Shown in pieces: positions 49,273-57,881 of a stretch of DNA of 64,000 nt. The notes beneath the pieces were generated by a model. That model searched no databases and was not told the origin of the DNA. It saw only the letters and a list, made by a program, of their open reading frames with translations. The DNA is taken from contig NZ_JAOQKJ010000009.1 of NCBI RefSeq assembly GCF_025567405.1, positions 62,001 to 126,000 on the forward strand, written 5' to 3'. The position numbers were made by a program, and so were the translations under genes. How positions within the stretch are numbered: the stretch's first letter is position 1; each line of letters starts with the position of its first letter. This DNA is from Suilimivivens aceti. GTDB taxonomy: Bacteria; Bacillota; Clostridia; Lachnospirales; Lachnospiraceae.

Positions 49273-51018
49273 CTATTCCTCCCCGTTTTCTTCATCATTA
49301 TCGTTGTCACTGTTATCTTCACTGTCATTCTCGCCTGTGTCCTCTGATTCTGTATCATCGCCACCATTTAAGAATGCTTCGTCTGAATCCTGCTCGGCTT
49401 CGTCCTCGTCCTCATAATCATAGTCCTCGTCAAGCTCGTCCTCATCTTCATCCTCATCAATGAAGTTTTCCTTTTTCTTCTTAGACTTCACAACATATAC
49501 CACTCCGATCACAGCTACCGCAGCAATGCCTATTAAAATATATGTAAAGCCGGAACCATCTGCTTTTGCGGTATCCTCTTTCGGCTCACTTGTATCTTCC
49601 GTGCTATCTTCGGTGCTGTCCTCAACACTTTCTGCTCCCTGTGTTTTATCTCCTGTGGTATCTGCATTATTATTTGACAATGCACTGTCTTTGGTAGGAA
49701 TTGCAGATTCCAATGCTGCTGAATTTTTCGGAAGTGTCTCGCTGTTATCCGTTGTGGTATTTAACAGGTCATTTTCACTGACTTCGGTAAGGAAATATAC
49801 CTTTTCATCTACCCCGTCACGATCAATCACCAGATAAAATACCTTTTCTGATGCAGTCTGGATTGTATAAAATTCCTTGCCTTTTTCAGAAGTCTGGCTG
49901 TCACTGCTCTGGTCGGTATCCTTAGAAGTATCTCCCATACTTGGAGATTGCTTTGCTATTGCGGAACTGCTTGAATTTGTTCCACTGCCTGTCTGGGAAA
50001 CTGTATTTCCATTCACATCCGTTTTTGTATGTTCTGTGACCTGTGCGGTTGCAGAGCTAGGTTTGGTTGCCGACGCATCCACCGGGAGCTGCTGTGCCGG
50101 ATCTTTTTCATTGCTGTCCTTGTTTTCCGGATCGGTGTAATACGGATTGGCTGTTTTATAGATTTCTGAGGTATTTCCTGCATTATCCATGGCTGAAATC
50201 GTGAAATACTGATATCCTGCATCAAACTGTTGCAGACGGATATTCAAAGCACCATTCGTATGGTCGGTAAACTCATAGCCATTGACATAGATTGCCTTGA
50301 TACCGGAATCCGTATCATGTGCCTGAATACTCAATAGACCATCGCTGACTGCCGCATTTAAGGTAGGCTTCGTAAAATCAAAGCACTTGATATAGCGATT
50401 TTTCTCATAGGTCTTGCCCTTCTGGTCTGTGACCTGCACATAAATAGTGCTGTTTTCGGAAATCTCTATGTACATATCCTCGGTAATATCTGTCCAGCTT
50501 CCATTCTGCCCGACTTTCGCCTTTACTGTCTGAACGGTAAAATTACCGGAAACTATCGTATCTTCTACTTTGACTATCACCTTAGTGGTATCGTTATGCC
50601 ACCCAGAAGGTGTATTGATTGTGATTTTTACGCTCGGATTGATATAGGTACATTCCTTATAGTTCTTTGCACACACCTCACAATCTTCATCCACCGCATA
50701 CTGGCTGCACTTTTCTTTGCAGGTGCATTTTGCGGCAGGCTGTGTTTCTTCAGGCGAATCTTCTGTTGTGCCTTCTGTGGAATTTTCCGTCTTTCCCTCT
50801 CCGGTATCTGTTCCTGAATTTTCTTCCCTGCCATTGCCGGGTGTAACTGTATTTTCTGCGTCACTTGCACTTTCCGTTTTCTGCTCGGCAGTATCCTCCG
50901 CATGAACCTCTATCGTATTTGTCCTGTTGGCAAAAAATGCCCCCATCGGCATACAAAAAAGTATTGCCGACAGCATAAGGGACACTACCGCCCTAGCCGA
51001 TAATTTCCTGTTTTTCAT
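49273..51018 (-). CDS. CD1107-like cell-surface mobile-element protein
   Basis: 581 residues, starting at the ATG at 51018 after GGAGG. A signal peptide (KLSARAVVSLMLSAILFCMP) leads to a Thr/Ser/Glu-rich stretch and a Cys-rich segment (CTCKEKCS, CEVCAKNYKEC). Ig-like parts follow (VKITINTPSGWHND). A C-terminal membrane helix (ILIGIAAVAVIGVVYVV) and a very acidic cytoplasmic tail end the protein. It matches the DUF4366/CD1107 type of CTn4-like ICEs. It is probably a surface adhesin or transfer-channel part at the donor envelope. It overlaps DUF4315 by 26 nt and is followed by topB after 2 bp. Confidence 0.8.
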   Translation of the reverse strand: MKNRKLSARAVVSLMLSAILFCMPMGAFFANRTNTIEVHAEDTAEQKTESASDAENTVTPGNGREENSGTDTGEGKTENSTEGTTEDSPEETQPAAKCTCKEKCSQYAVDEDCEVCAKNYKECTYINPSVKITINTPSGWHNDTTKVIVKVEDTIVSGNFTVQTVKAKVGQNGSWTDITEDMYIEISENSTIYVQVTDQKGKTYEKNRYIKCFDFTKPTLNAAVSDGLLSIQAHDTDSGIKAIYVNGYEFTDHTNGALNIRLQQFDAGYQYFTISAMDNAGNTSEIYKTANPYYTDPENKDSNEKDPAQQLPVDASATKPSSATAQVTEHTKTDVNGNTVSQTGSGTNSSSSAIAKQSPSMGDTSKDTDQSSDSQTSEKGKEFYTIQTASEKVFYLVIDRDGVDEKVYFLTEVSENDLLNTTTDNSETLPKNSAALESAIPTKDSALSNNNADTTGDKTQGAESVEDSTEDSTEDTSEPKEDTAKADGSGFTYILIGIAAVAVIGVVYVVKSKKKKENFIDEDEDEDELDEDYDYEDEDEAEQDSDEAFLNGGDDTESEDTGENDSEDNSDNDNDEENGEE

Positions 51019-51256
51019 TGATTGAAACCTCCTTTTCCTGTTCCCGTTTCTGTAATAAATTTCTGACTTCATCCTCACTGAGCTTGTTTAACATCTGCAA
51101 ACGCTCCGATGAGATTTTATATTTTCGTATGATCTTCATGGCTTCGGCATCCTCCGCCATCTGTTTCTGTTCTGCAAGGTCTTTTTCCTTTGCCTGTAGC
51201 TGTGCTATCTGCTCTCTGACCTTTTTAAGCTGTGAATTGATTCGTTCTACTGACAA
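50993..51256 (-). CDS. DUF4315-like coiled-coil protein
   Basis: 87 residues. The TTG start follows GGAGGAATTATTT. The N-terminal half is a coiled coil (LKKVREQIAQLQAKEKDLAE), then AMKIIRKYKISSERLQMLNK. It belongs to the DUF4315 family always found between the NlpC/P60 protein and CD1107-like protein in these ICEs. It overlaps the next gene by 26 nt. Function unknown. Confidence 0.8.
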   Translation of the reverse strand: MSVERINSQLKKVREQIAQLQAKEKDLAEQKQMAEDAEAMKIIRKYKISSERLQMLNKLSEDEVRNLLQKREQEKEVSINEKQEIIG

Positions 51257-51274
51257 AAATAATTCCTCCCTTCG

Positions 51275-53983
51275 CTAATTCAATCTTCCAAAACCATAGA
51301 AATGGCTCTGCCAGTAAGAAGTATTGATTGATGTGTACTGAATTGGATCACCGCAATGCACCATCGTACCGTTTCCACAGTAGATACCAACGTGTGTAAC
51401 CGGACGTCCTGCATTATAGGTTCCTGTAAAAAATATAATGTCCCCTGCCTTTGCATCTGCCGCTGATACCGGAGTACACTGGTCATAAATGCCCTGTGCT
51501 GTGGTTCTTGGCAGGTTATGTACGCCACTGTTTGAAAATACCCAGCATACAAAACCGGAACAGTCAAAACTAGCCGGAGCTGTGCCGCCAAAAGTATATG
51601 GCATTCCCAGATACCTGTTTGCTTCACGCATAAGCGTCTGTACGGTTGCATCATCATAGGATTCCGGCGGTATCACATTGCTGGTTCCTCCTCCGGTGCC
51701 GCCCGTTGTTTCTCCATAAATGGTCTGTTCTCCTGCTTCAAAATAAAATAACGGGTTATAATATTCCCCGTTATACAGACATTCGATATGAAGGTGGCTT
51801 CCGGTACTGCTTCCTGTATTTCCGCTTTTGCCTATATTGTCACCTTTTTTTACACTCTGCCCTGCGGACACATTTAAGCTGTCCATGTGGGCATATTTTG
51901 TGGTATATCCCTTACTGTCCGTAATCACCACATAATTTCCATAATAGGAATCGTAAGTTGCTTCTGTTACCGTTCCATCATGTGCCGCATATACAAACGT
52001 TCCTGTCGGCACCGCTATATCCACACCCCTGTGAAGCTCCTCGGCTCCGGTGTTTGGATTTTTCCGGTAGCCATAATAACTGCTGATATAGTAATACCAG
52101 TAATAATCAACCGGAGAAGCAAAGACCTGTAAGCCGCCTTTTGTCTCCGTATAGGCTCCAAAAATTTCCGTCTGTTCGCTGTCCATGCGTCCGGCTACAA
52201 TGCTCTCAAGCGGTGTGACCGTAAGTGTGACACGAAGAATTGTTACGGTATATTCTTCTTCCTCCTCGTACTCATATTCCTCGGTATGGGTAGTCCCGTC
52301 CGGATTTGTTACTATTCTGGTTCCGGTCTTTGTGACTGTCCTTGTCCGTGTTTCCTCTACTTCCTCGGTAGTGAGTGAATACATGGCATCAAATAATTCC
52401 TGAATCTCACTCTCTATTCCTGCGGCAGTAAATTCCGTATGGACTGCGGAAAGATAACTGATCAGTGTGTACGGATCATGCCCGATTGCACCAAGGTTAT
52501 AATCGTATTCATCATATCCCGGATAATCAGTTTCAATCCGGTCAATCTTATTTTGCAGTTCCATTTCCTTTTCTGTAAAAGATAAATCTGCTGCATCAAT
52601 CTCTGCCGGAAGGCTAAGATATGTGCTTGCCATCGTTGTTGTCACAGTTCCGGTAAACATGGAACCGCAGCTTGATAGTGCCGACATGATCATAATGAGC
52701 AGAAGTGCAAAAATACCCACTGTGATAATCAGTGTTTTATTTTTCGTGGCAATTTCCTGTAACTTCTTTGCAATCCCGGTTGCAGCATTGGCTGTCTTTG
52801 TAAATGTTTCCTTTGCAGTCTTGGCTTCTGCTCCTACCCGCCTTGCCTTGGCATACTCACGCTTGATGCGCTGTTTCTGTAGCTGCCTTTGCAACTGCTT
52901 CTTTGGACTGTTGCCCTTTAGATGTGGATTTTCACTGATGAATTTCTCATACTCCAGCTTCATATCCGCTGTAACCTGTTTTTTGTGCAATCGCTCTAAG
53001 CGGTCACGCTTTCTCTGTGCCTTGCTCTTGCGGTGATACTTCATATAGTGGTAAATATCCTCGGCTCGCTGTTCCGTCTTGTGTGCGCCCTCCACAGCAG
53101 AATTATCCTTTTCTGTCTCTGCAATCTTGCGATGCACAAAATACATATTTTCGGTCTGGAGCTTGTGAACCGCAGTTTTTCCCAGTCCATCCGGTTTAAA
53201 TGGCTTCTCCACATCCACCGGAACCACAACATACTTTGCTTTTCCGGTCTGTTCATCAAAGACACGCTTCATCTCATACTGCCGCTTTGTCGGCATCTTG
53301 TCCTTTGCTTTCTGCAACTTTCGGCGGTTCTTTTCCGACTTATCAAAAGCCTTCTGTACTTTTTGGTCTGTAAATTCGTCCGCCTGCCCCTGCGAAAATG
53401 TGGCGTCCTTTGTCTGAAGATCTCCATAATCGGACTGCTTTGCATTTTCTGACTTTGCACGCTCTCTGTGTGCATGTTCTCTCTGCACACGCCTTTTGTG
53501 ATATTTTCCTTTTTCCTCAGACCGTTGGTAGGTATTTCTAACGTGGTAATTGTCCTGAAAACTGTCTGCGTCCTCTGTATGGAAATTTGTAGCATTACCG
53601 TTTTCCTCATTGATAAAGCTGTTTTCCTTTAAGAATGTCTTTTCCTCTTCGGCTTCCGACTTCTGGGCATTGTGACCAGAAGTGTCCTGTTGTTGCTGTC
53701 GGTAATATTTTTTCTTATTATTTTTCCTGTATTCTGTCCCAGTATTAAACTCTGACTTCTGGACGCTGTGACCAGAAGTTGCTTTTCCTGTACGACTGCC
53801 ATGGTTCGCATCCCTTGGCAGATTGCTCACAGGCTTCTCGCTGGCACTAAACTGGTTTTCCACAGAAAAGGTGTTGTCCTGCCTGTGTTCTATATGTTTT
53901 ACTCCAGTCACTTCCTTATCTTTGGAAAATGTCTCTTTTTCAAATGCCTTTGCCGCCTGCTTCTTCTGTCTTTTTTCTGCCAT
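51275..53983 (-). CDS. conjugative cell-wall hydrolase (M23 + NlpC/P60), CD1108-like
   Basis: 902 residues. A long polar, basic cytoplasmic N-terminus (1-430) is followed by a membrane helix (TLIITVGIFALLLIMIMSAL) and an extracellular part. The M23/LytM domain (about 640-745) has HRGVDIAVPTGTFVYAAHDG and GSHLHIECLYNG. The NlpC/P60 domain (about 775-900) has the catalytic Cys in SFDCSGFVCWVF and His in VTHVGIYCGNG. It would open peptidoglycan for the type IV-like channel, like Tn916 Orf14. The ATG directly follows the virB4 stop. Confidence 0.88.
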   Translation of the reverse strand: MAEKRQKKQAAKAFEKETFSKDKEVTGVKHIEHRQDNTFSVENQFSASEKPVSNLPRDANHGSRTGKATSGHSVQKSEFNTGTEYRKNNKKKYYRQQQQDTSGHNAQKSEAEEEKTFLKENSFINEENGNATNFHTEDADSFQDNYHVRNTYQRSEEKGKYHKRRVQREHAHRERAKSENAKQSDYGDLQTKDATFSQGQADEFTDQKVQKAFDKSEKNRRKLQKAKDKMPTKRQYEMKRVFDEQTGKAKYVVVPVDVEKPFKPDGLGKTAVHKLQTENMYFVHRKIAETEKDNSAVEGAHKTEQRAEDIYHYMKYHRKSKAQRKRDRLERLHKKQVTADMKLEYEKFISENPHLKGNSPKKQLQRQLQKQRIKREYAKARRVGAEAKTAKETFTKTANAATGIAKKLQEIATKNKTLIITVGIFALLLIMIMSALSSCGSMFTGTVTTTMASTYLSLPAEIDAADLSFTEKEMELQNKIDRIETDYPGYDEYDYNLGAIGHDPYTLISYLSAVHTEFTAAGIESEIQELFDAMYSLTTEEVEETRTRTVTKTGTRIVTNPDGTTHTEEYEYEEEEEYTVTILRVTLTVTPLESIVAGRMDSEQTEIFGAYTETKGGLQVFASPVDYYWYYYISSYYGYRKNPNTGAEELHRGVDIAVPTGTFVYAAHDGTVTEATYDSYYGNYVVITDSKGYTTKYAHMDSLNVSAGQSVKKGDNIGKSGNTGSSTGSHLHIECLYNGEYYNPLFYFEAGEQTIYGETTGGTGGGTSNVIPPESYDDATVQTLMREANRYLGMPYTFGGTAPASFDCSGFVCWVFSNSGVHNLPRTTAQGIYDQCTPVSAADAKAGDIIFFTGTYNAGRPVTHVGIYCGNGTMVHCGDPIQYTSINTSYWQSHFYGFGRLN

Positions 53984-56455
53984 TTACACTGCGTCCTCCT
54001 TCTGCACCGATTCCTCCGGCTTGGTATTCATAATTCTGTAAGTCTTGGTGTCTGTCGGATATTTGTCTACAAATGGAATTACCACATTGTCAAACAGTAT
54101 CAGACCACTTCCCGGCTCGGAGTTGGTGACATAGGAAAGCTGCTTATCAGAAAGTCCCAGCTTATCAGCGAGAATTGCCTGATCTTTGGCATTCTGATTT
54201 AACAGATACACAAAATCGCTGTTACCCAAAATACCTTCAATCTCCTCAGAACGAAGAAAATCGCCCACGTTCTGCGTCAAACCTGTCGGAATACCGCCCC
54301 ATTTTCTGAAACGCTTCCAGATTTCCACGGAATAAATAGCTGTCTGCTTCTCCTTCAGAAGAAGGTGGAACTCATCACAGTAATAACGGGTAGCAATCTT
54401 TCGCTCCCTGTTCTGCGATACCCTGTTCCAAACCGCATCCTGCACGATTAACATACCCAGCTCTTTCAACTGGTTTCCCAAATCTCTGATGTCAAAGCAC
54501 ATGATACGATTGCCGCTGTCTACGTTGGTATGGTGGTTGAAGTAATTCTGGGAACCATGCACATACAGCACAAGGCTGTTTGCGATACGCTCCGCCTTTG
54601 GATTTTTGTGTGCTAACAGGGCATCATATAAATCTTCCAGCAGCGGCATATTTTCCGGCACCGGATTTTCAAAATACTTGTCATAAATATGACGGATACA
54701 TTCGTCGATGATACCTTTCTCATCGTTCTCCAGACCGTCCTTGCCACCTGCGATCAGGTCACATAATGTTATGATAAAATCAGATTTCAGTTTTAATGCT
54801 TCCTTATCCCCCTTATGGCTCAATTGAATATCCATAGGGTTCAGATAGTCTTTGGAATTGGTGGCAAGTTTTACCACCTGTCCATGTAGTGCTGCCACAA
54901 GAGCAAAATACTCTCCCTCCGGATCGCAGATGATAATATCGTCCTTTGTGATAAGAAAACAGCTTAAAATCTCACGCTTTGCACTAAAACTCTTACCACT
55001 TCCGGGAGTACCTAAGATAACTCCGTTTGGTGTACGGAGCCTTTTTCTGTCTGCCATAATCATGTTGTTGCTAAGTGCATTTAATCCGTAATAGATTGCC
55101 GGTGCAGGCATAAATAACTCCTGTGTGCAGAATGGTACTAAGATTGCGGTGCTTTTTGTGGAAAGAGTACGCTCAATGCCTGTCTCATTGCATCCAATCG
55201 GTGCGGATGCCATAAGTCCCTGTTCCTGCAAATACTGTAAACATCTGAGGTCACAGTTTGCCTGCTGAATGATACCGGACACCCTCTGCATTAAGCTCTC
55301 CAGTTCCCGCTTGGTTCTGCCATAACAGGTAATAAGGAATGTCATGTTGATCATCTTCTGGTTGCTCGTATTCAAATCATCGAGAAATTCCAGCGTGTCC
55401 TTTTCATAAGTCACGATGTCTGTTGGAAGAATATCCATATCATAGCCGCTTCGGACTGCCTTTTTCTGCTCTTCAATCTTCATTTTCTGGATATTGGAAA
55501 TAACCGCTTTTAACTTCTTGATTGCCTTTACCGGATCTTCCGTCTGCATGTGCATGGAAATCGTAAGATTAGCATCAATATCCAGAAGATGCTTGATCAG
55601 CTCGTCCGTAAACTTCGGTGCGATAATATCCAGATAGGACACACAGCCATACATATTCCCCGACTTAAAGCGGTTCGGATAGCGGAAATCAAATCCCGGC
55701 GGTGCAATATAGTCCTTGACCGACTTACCGGATTCTGCCAAATCCTTAAATGAAAAACGGAAAGGCTCCATCGTATCCTGATTAAAATATTCATGCAGGA
55801 TGCGCAGTCTTTCCTTTCCGTCCAGTCCCCTCGCAAGGGTTCCTATGTTGTTTAAGTTCCGTATGACATCTTTTTCAATGTTGTTAAGGCGGCTCTTGGC
55901 TTCCTTGTAGCCGTTGCTTTCTACACCAAAAATCAGATATTTTGATTTGATGATACCGTTGTTGCCCTTTGCCGCCTGCTTCTTTAACATCTCCGTGTAT
56001 TCCTCACGGATGTCGTTAAAATCATCCTCCTGCCACGGAATGTCAAACTGTTCTGTAAGCATCTGCTCGTTGACCTGCCTGTTGAAAAGCACCAGTTCAA
56101 ACTTCACAGACGGATCAAAATAATTGATAAGCTTGCTGTACTGTGCCAGTATGTCCGCCTGGTCATCCACTTCCAGAAGCTCATAGTTTATATCAAAAAA
56201 TTCCACCATCTTTGTATAATAACGGTGGCTGACCTGACAGATACCGTCACGGAACATCTTTTCAAAAGTGATCGTCCTTTGTGCGGTAGTCGGCTTTTCT
56301 TTCTCAATGCTCTTTCCCGATAAAATATGCTTTAACTGTATAAGACGCTTTTTTTCTGAAAAGGTAAGACCGCCACTTTTACTGTTGTTCCTGCTATTGC
56401 CTTTATAACTGCTTTTTCTGCGGCTTTCCGGTTCTGCCTTTTGCTTTTTCTTCAA
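53984..56455 (-). CDS. virB4: VirB4-like conjugation ATPase
   Basis: 823 residues. The TTG start follows GGGAGGTTCGTTATC. The N-terminal VirB4 region ends near 430. The ATPase has Walker A LGTPGSGKSFSAKRE near residue 480, DIIICDPEGEYFALV, and C-terminal motifs EIWKRFRKWGGIPTGLTQNV and DFLRSEEIEGILGNSDF. It powers assembly of the ICE's type IV-like secretion channel on the inner membrane face (Tn916 Orf16/CD1110 type). It overlaps the PrgI gene by 53 nt. Full length. Confidence 0.92.
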   Translation of the reverse strand: MKKKQKAEPESRRKSSYKGNSRNNSKSGGLTFSEKKRLIQLKHILSGKSIEKEKPTTAQRTITFEKMFRDGICQVSHRYYTKMVEFFDINYELLEVDDQADILAQYSKLINYFDPSVKFELVLFNRQVNEQMLTEQFDIPWQEDDFNDIREEYTEMLKKQAAKGNNGIIKSKYLIFGVESNGYKEAKSRLNNIEKDVIRNLNNIGTLARGLDGKERLRILHEYFNQDTMEPFRFSFKDLAESGKSVKDYIAPPGFDFRYPNRFKSGNMYGCVSYLDIIAPKFTDELIKHLLDIDANLTISMHMQTEDPVKAIKKLKAVISNIQKMKIEEQKKAVRSGYDMDILPTDIVTYEKDTLEFLDDLNTSNQKMINMTFLITCYGRTKRELESLMQRVSGIIQQANCDLRCLQYLQEQGLMASAPIGCNETGIERTLSTKSTAILVPFCTQELFMPAPAIYYGLNALSNNMIMADRKRLRTPNGVILGTPGSGKSFSAKREILSCFLITKDDIIICDPEGEYFALVAALHGQVVKLATNSKDYLNPMDIQLSHKGDKEALKLKSDFIITLCDLIAGGKDGLENDEKGIIDECIRHIYDKYFENPVPENMPLLEDLYDALLAHKNPKAERIANSLVLYVHGSQNYFNHHTNVDSGNRIMCFDIRDLGNQLKELGMLIVQDAVWNRVSQNRERKIATRYYCDEFHLLLKEKQTAIYSVEIWKRFRKWGGIPTGLTQNVGDFLRSEEIEGILGNSDFVYLLNQNAKDQAILADKLGLSDKQLSYVTNSEPGSGLILFDNVVIPFVDKYPTDTKTYRIMNTKPEESVQKEDAV

Positions 56456-56810
56456 GATAACGAACCTCCCTTCGTAATTTTTCTTTTTCTTCCAACTGCT
56501 TGTATAAGTTCTCTGACCGGTATGGTCTTATGCCCGGTGTGAGTATCTTCTGCCGGAGCATAAAATACAAAATCTTCTCCGCCGGAAACCCGTTTTTCTC
56601 ATACATCGCAAAAAAGAAGAACGGAAGCATTGCTCCCATCATAAGAAGTGATGCGGCTGATGTTCCGATCAGTCCCTTGGTTAAAAAATACAAGGGTATA
56701 CCGGCTACTGCCGCACCGCTGAAACAAATGATCTGTCTCTTTGTCAAGTTCAGTGCCACTTTTGTCTTGATACCGGACAAATCCTTTGGCACCTGCACGG
56801 ATATTGCCAT
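56403..56810 (-). CDS. PrgI-family conjugation membrane protein
   Basis: 135 residues. The start MAISVQVPKDLSGIKTKVAL, the basic NLTKRQIICF motif and two membrane helices (FSGAAVAGIPLYFLTKGLIG, SLLMMGAMLPFFFFAMYEKN) are diagnostic of PrgI/TcpE-like proteins. A charged tail follows. It lies between the VirB6-like gene and virB4 with AGGGAGGAACGAT before the ATG, and is a structural part of the conjugation channel. Confidence 0.88.
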   Translation of the reverse strand: MAISVQVPKDLSGIKTKVALNLTKRQIICFSGAAVAGIPLYFLTKGLIGTSAASLLMMGAMLPFFFFAMYEKNGFPAEKILYFMLRQKILTPGIRPYRSENLYKQLEEKEKLRREVRYLEEKAKGRTGKPQKKQL

Positions 56811-56822
56811 ATCGTTCCTCCC

Positions 56823-57695
56823 TTAGTGCGCATTCCAGATAGATTTCGATAATGAACCAGTCTTAAAGAGTGAAAAGCATAAAATAACGGTATATGCTGC
56901 CACCGACCAGAGTGCCGTATGCAGGTTGTCGGACACTGCCACACCAGCCACAAGCACCGCATAGATTGCAACGCATACCATCATAAAAAATCCCTGAAAT
57001 GCAAGGGCACAAAGCCCCTTAAAATAATTCGTTCCTATCGTTCCCCATTCCCGGTTGGTTACGGTTGCACAGGGAACAGGTGCTACTGATACATAAAGGT
57101 ATATTTCAATCATTCGCCCATAAAGAATGACGGTGATAAGGACTGACATGATTTTCATACATAAACTGACGATCATGGTCTCCATCCCCAGTCCTAACAG
57201 CTCGCCTATGCTCATCTCCGAGAACTGCTCATTGAACATCGTCTGCAACGTGCTTGAAACATCAATACTGGTTTCCCCGCTGATTGTTGCCGCTGCTGAA
57301 TTGACTATGTGGCTTCCCACATCAAAGACAGCCATGACAATGTCAAAAGTCTTGCTTAACAGCATGACTGCAATACACGCTTTCATAAAAAAGCGGATAA
57401 AAATTGCCGTATTGAAGTCATGCAGATTATTCTTGTCAATAACCATGGAAATAAGCTCGTAGACGAGTACAAAACTGATGATCATGCCCGCTATGGGAAT
57501 CATCACGTTATCGGACAGGGTTTTTATCATGTCAAAAATACCGGAGTTCCAAGTGCTGGGAGTTTTGCTGACCTCCCCTGCAATCGTGCCTACCTTGTCA
57601 TTAACATCGGTAAACATGGTTTCAAAGTTGGTCAGAACCCACCCCTGCAACAGTTCCTTTATGAATTCAGTAATCTTATCAATGATCCCACCCAT
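56823..57695 (-). CDS. VirB6/TrbL-like polytopic conjugation protein (CD1112-like)
   Basis: 290 residues with five or six membrane helices (for example MIPIAGMIISFVLVYELISM, FFMKACIAVMLLSKTFDIVM, ALCMKIMSVLITVIL-like, GFFMMVCVAIYAVLVAGVAV). The N-terminus is amphipathic (ITEFIKELLQGWVLTNFETM). It would form the inner-membrane channel with PrgI and VirB4. The ribosome site is weak. The gene starts just after the stop of the Maff2 relic, so it may have been coupled to that gene before the third element inserted. Its expression may now depend on read-through. Confidence 0.85.
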   Translation of the reverse strand: MGGIIDKITEFIKELLQGWVLTNFETMFTDVNDKVGTIAGEVSKTPSTWNSGIFDMIKTLSDNVMIPIAGMIISFVLVYELISMVIDKNNLHDFNTAIFIRFFMKACIAVMLLSKTFDIVMAVFDVGSHIVNSAAATISGETSIDVSSTLQTMFNEQFSEMSIGELLGLGMETMIVSLCMKIMSVLITVILYGRMIEIYLYVSVAPVPCATVTNREWGTIGTNYFKGLCALAFQGFFMMVCVAIYAVLVAGVAVSDNLHTALWSVAAYTVILCFSLFKTGSLSKSIWNAH

Positions 57696-57698
57696 GAA

Positions 57699-57792
57699 TT
57701 ATGAAAACAGAGTGGTAAGCTGTGGAATTACCGTCTGTGCCACAATGATGATGCCACCGCCACTCATAAGCTGCTTGATGCCCTGTGATTTT
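57699..57792 (-). pseudogene. Maff2-family membrane protein, C-terminal relic
   Basis: The last about 31 residues of a Maff2-type protein remain: KSQGIKQLMSGGGIIIVAQT, then VIPQLTTLFS and stop. Related full proteins have about 70 residues with GSKSQGMKQLM. The frame ends abruptly at about 57793 where the GC-rich element starts, so its N-terminus should lie beyond the right end of that element, outside the window. Confidence 0.75.
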
Positions 57793-57829
57793 GCTTATGT
57801 GTGATAAAGAAGTAATAGAAGTGTAAAAA

Positions 57830-57873
57830 ATTTTGCCTTTCCTATCCGGTACTTGTCTTTGGTATTGGATAGG
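57830..57873 (-). terminator. possible terminator after the second recombinase
   Basis: CCTATCC (57841-57847) / GGATAGG (57867-57873); on the minus strand AAAGGCAAAATTTTTT follows. The T run is offset by about 10 nt. Confidence 0.45.
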
Positions 57874-57881
57874 GCAGGCGG

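Larger units (their letters stand above)
4047..57797. mobile_element. CTn4/Tn1549-like ICE backbone
   Basis: Between the recombinase at the left and the Maff2/VirB6 block at the right, gene content and order follow CTn4-like conjugative elements: virB6, prgI, virB4, hydrolase, DUF4315, CD1107, topB, helicase, ArdC-like, TTRAP, relaxase/mobC, regulators, recombinase. The VirD4-type coupling protein is not in the window and should lie beyond the right-hand element. Extra material comprises the two cassette modules, Abi and HEPN cargo, and two nested elements. Confidence 0.7.
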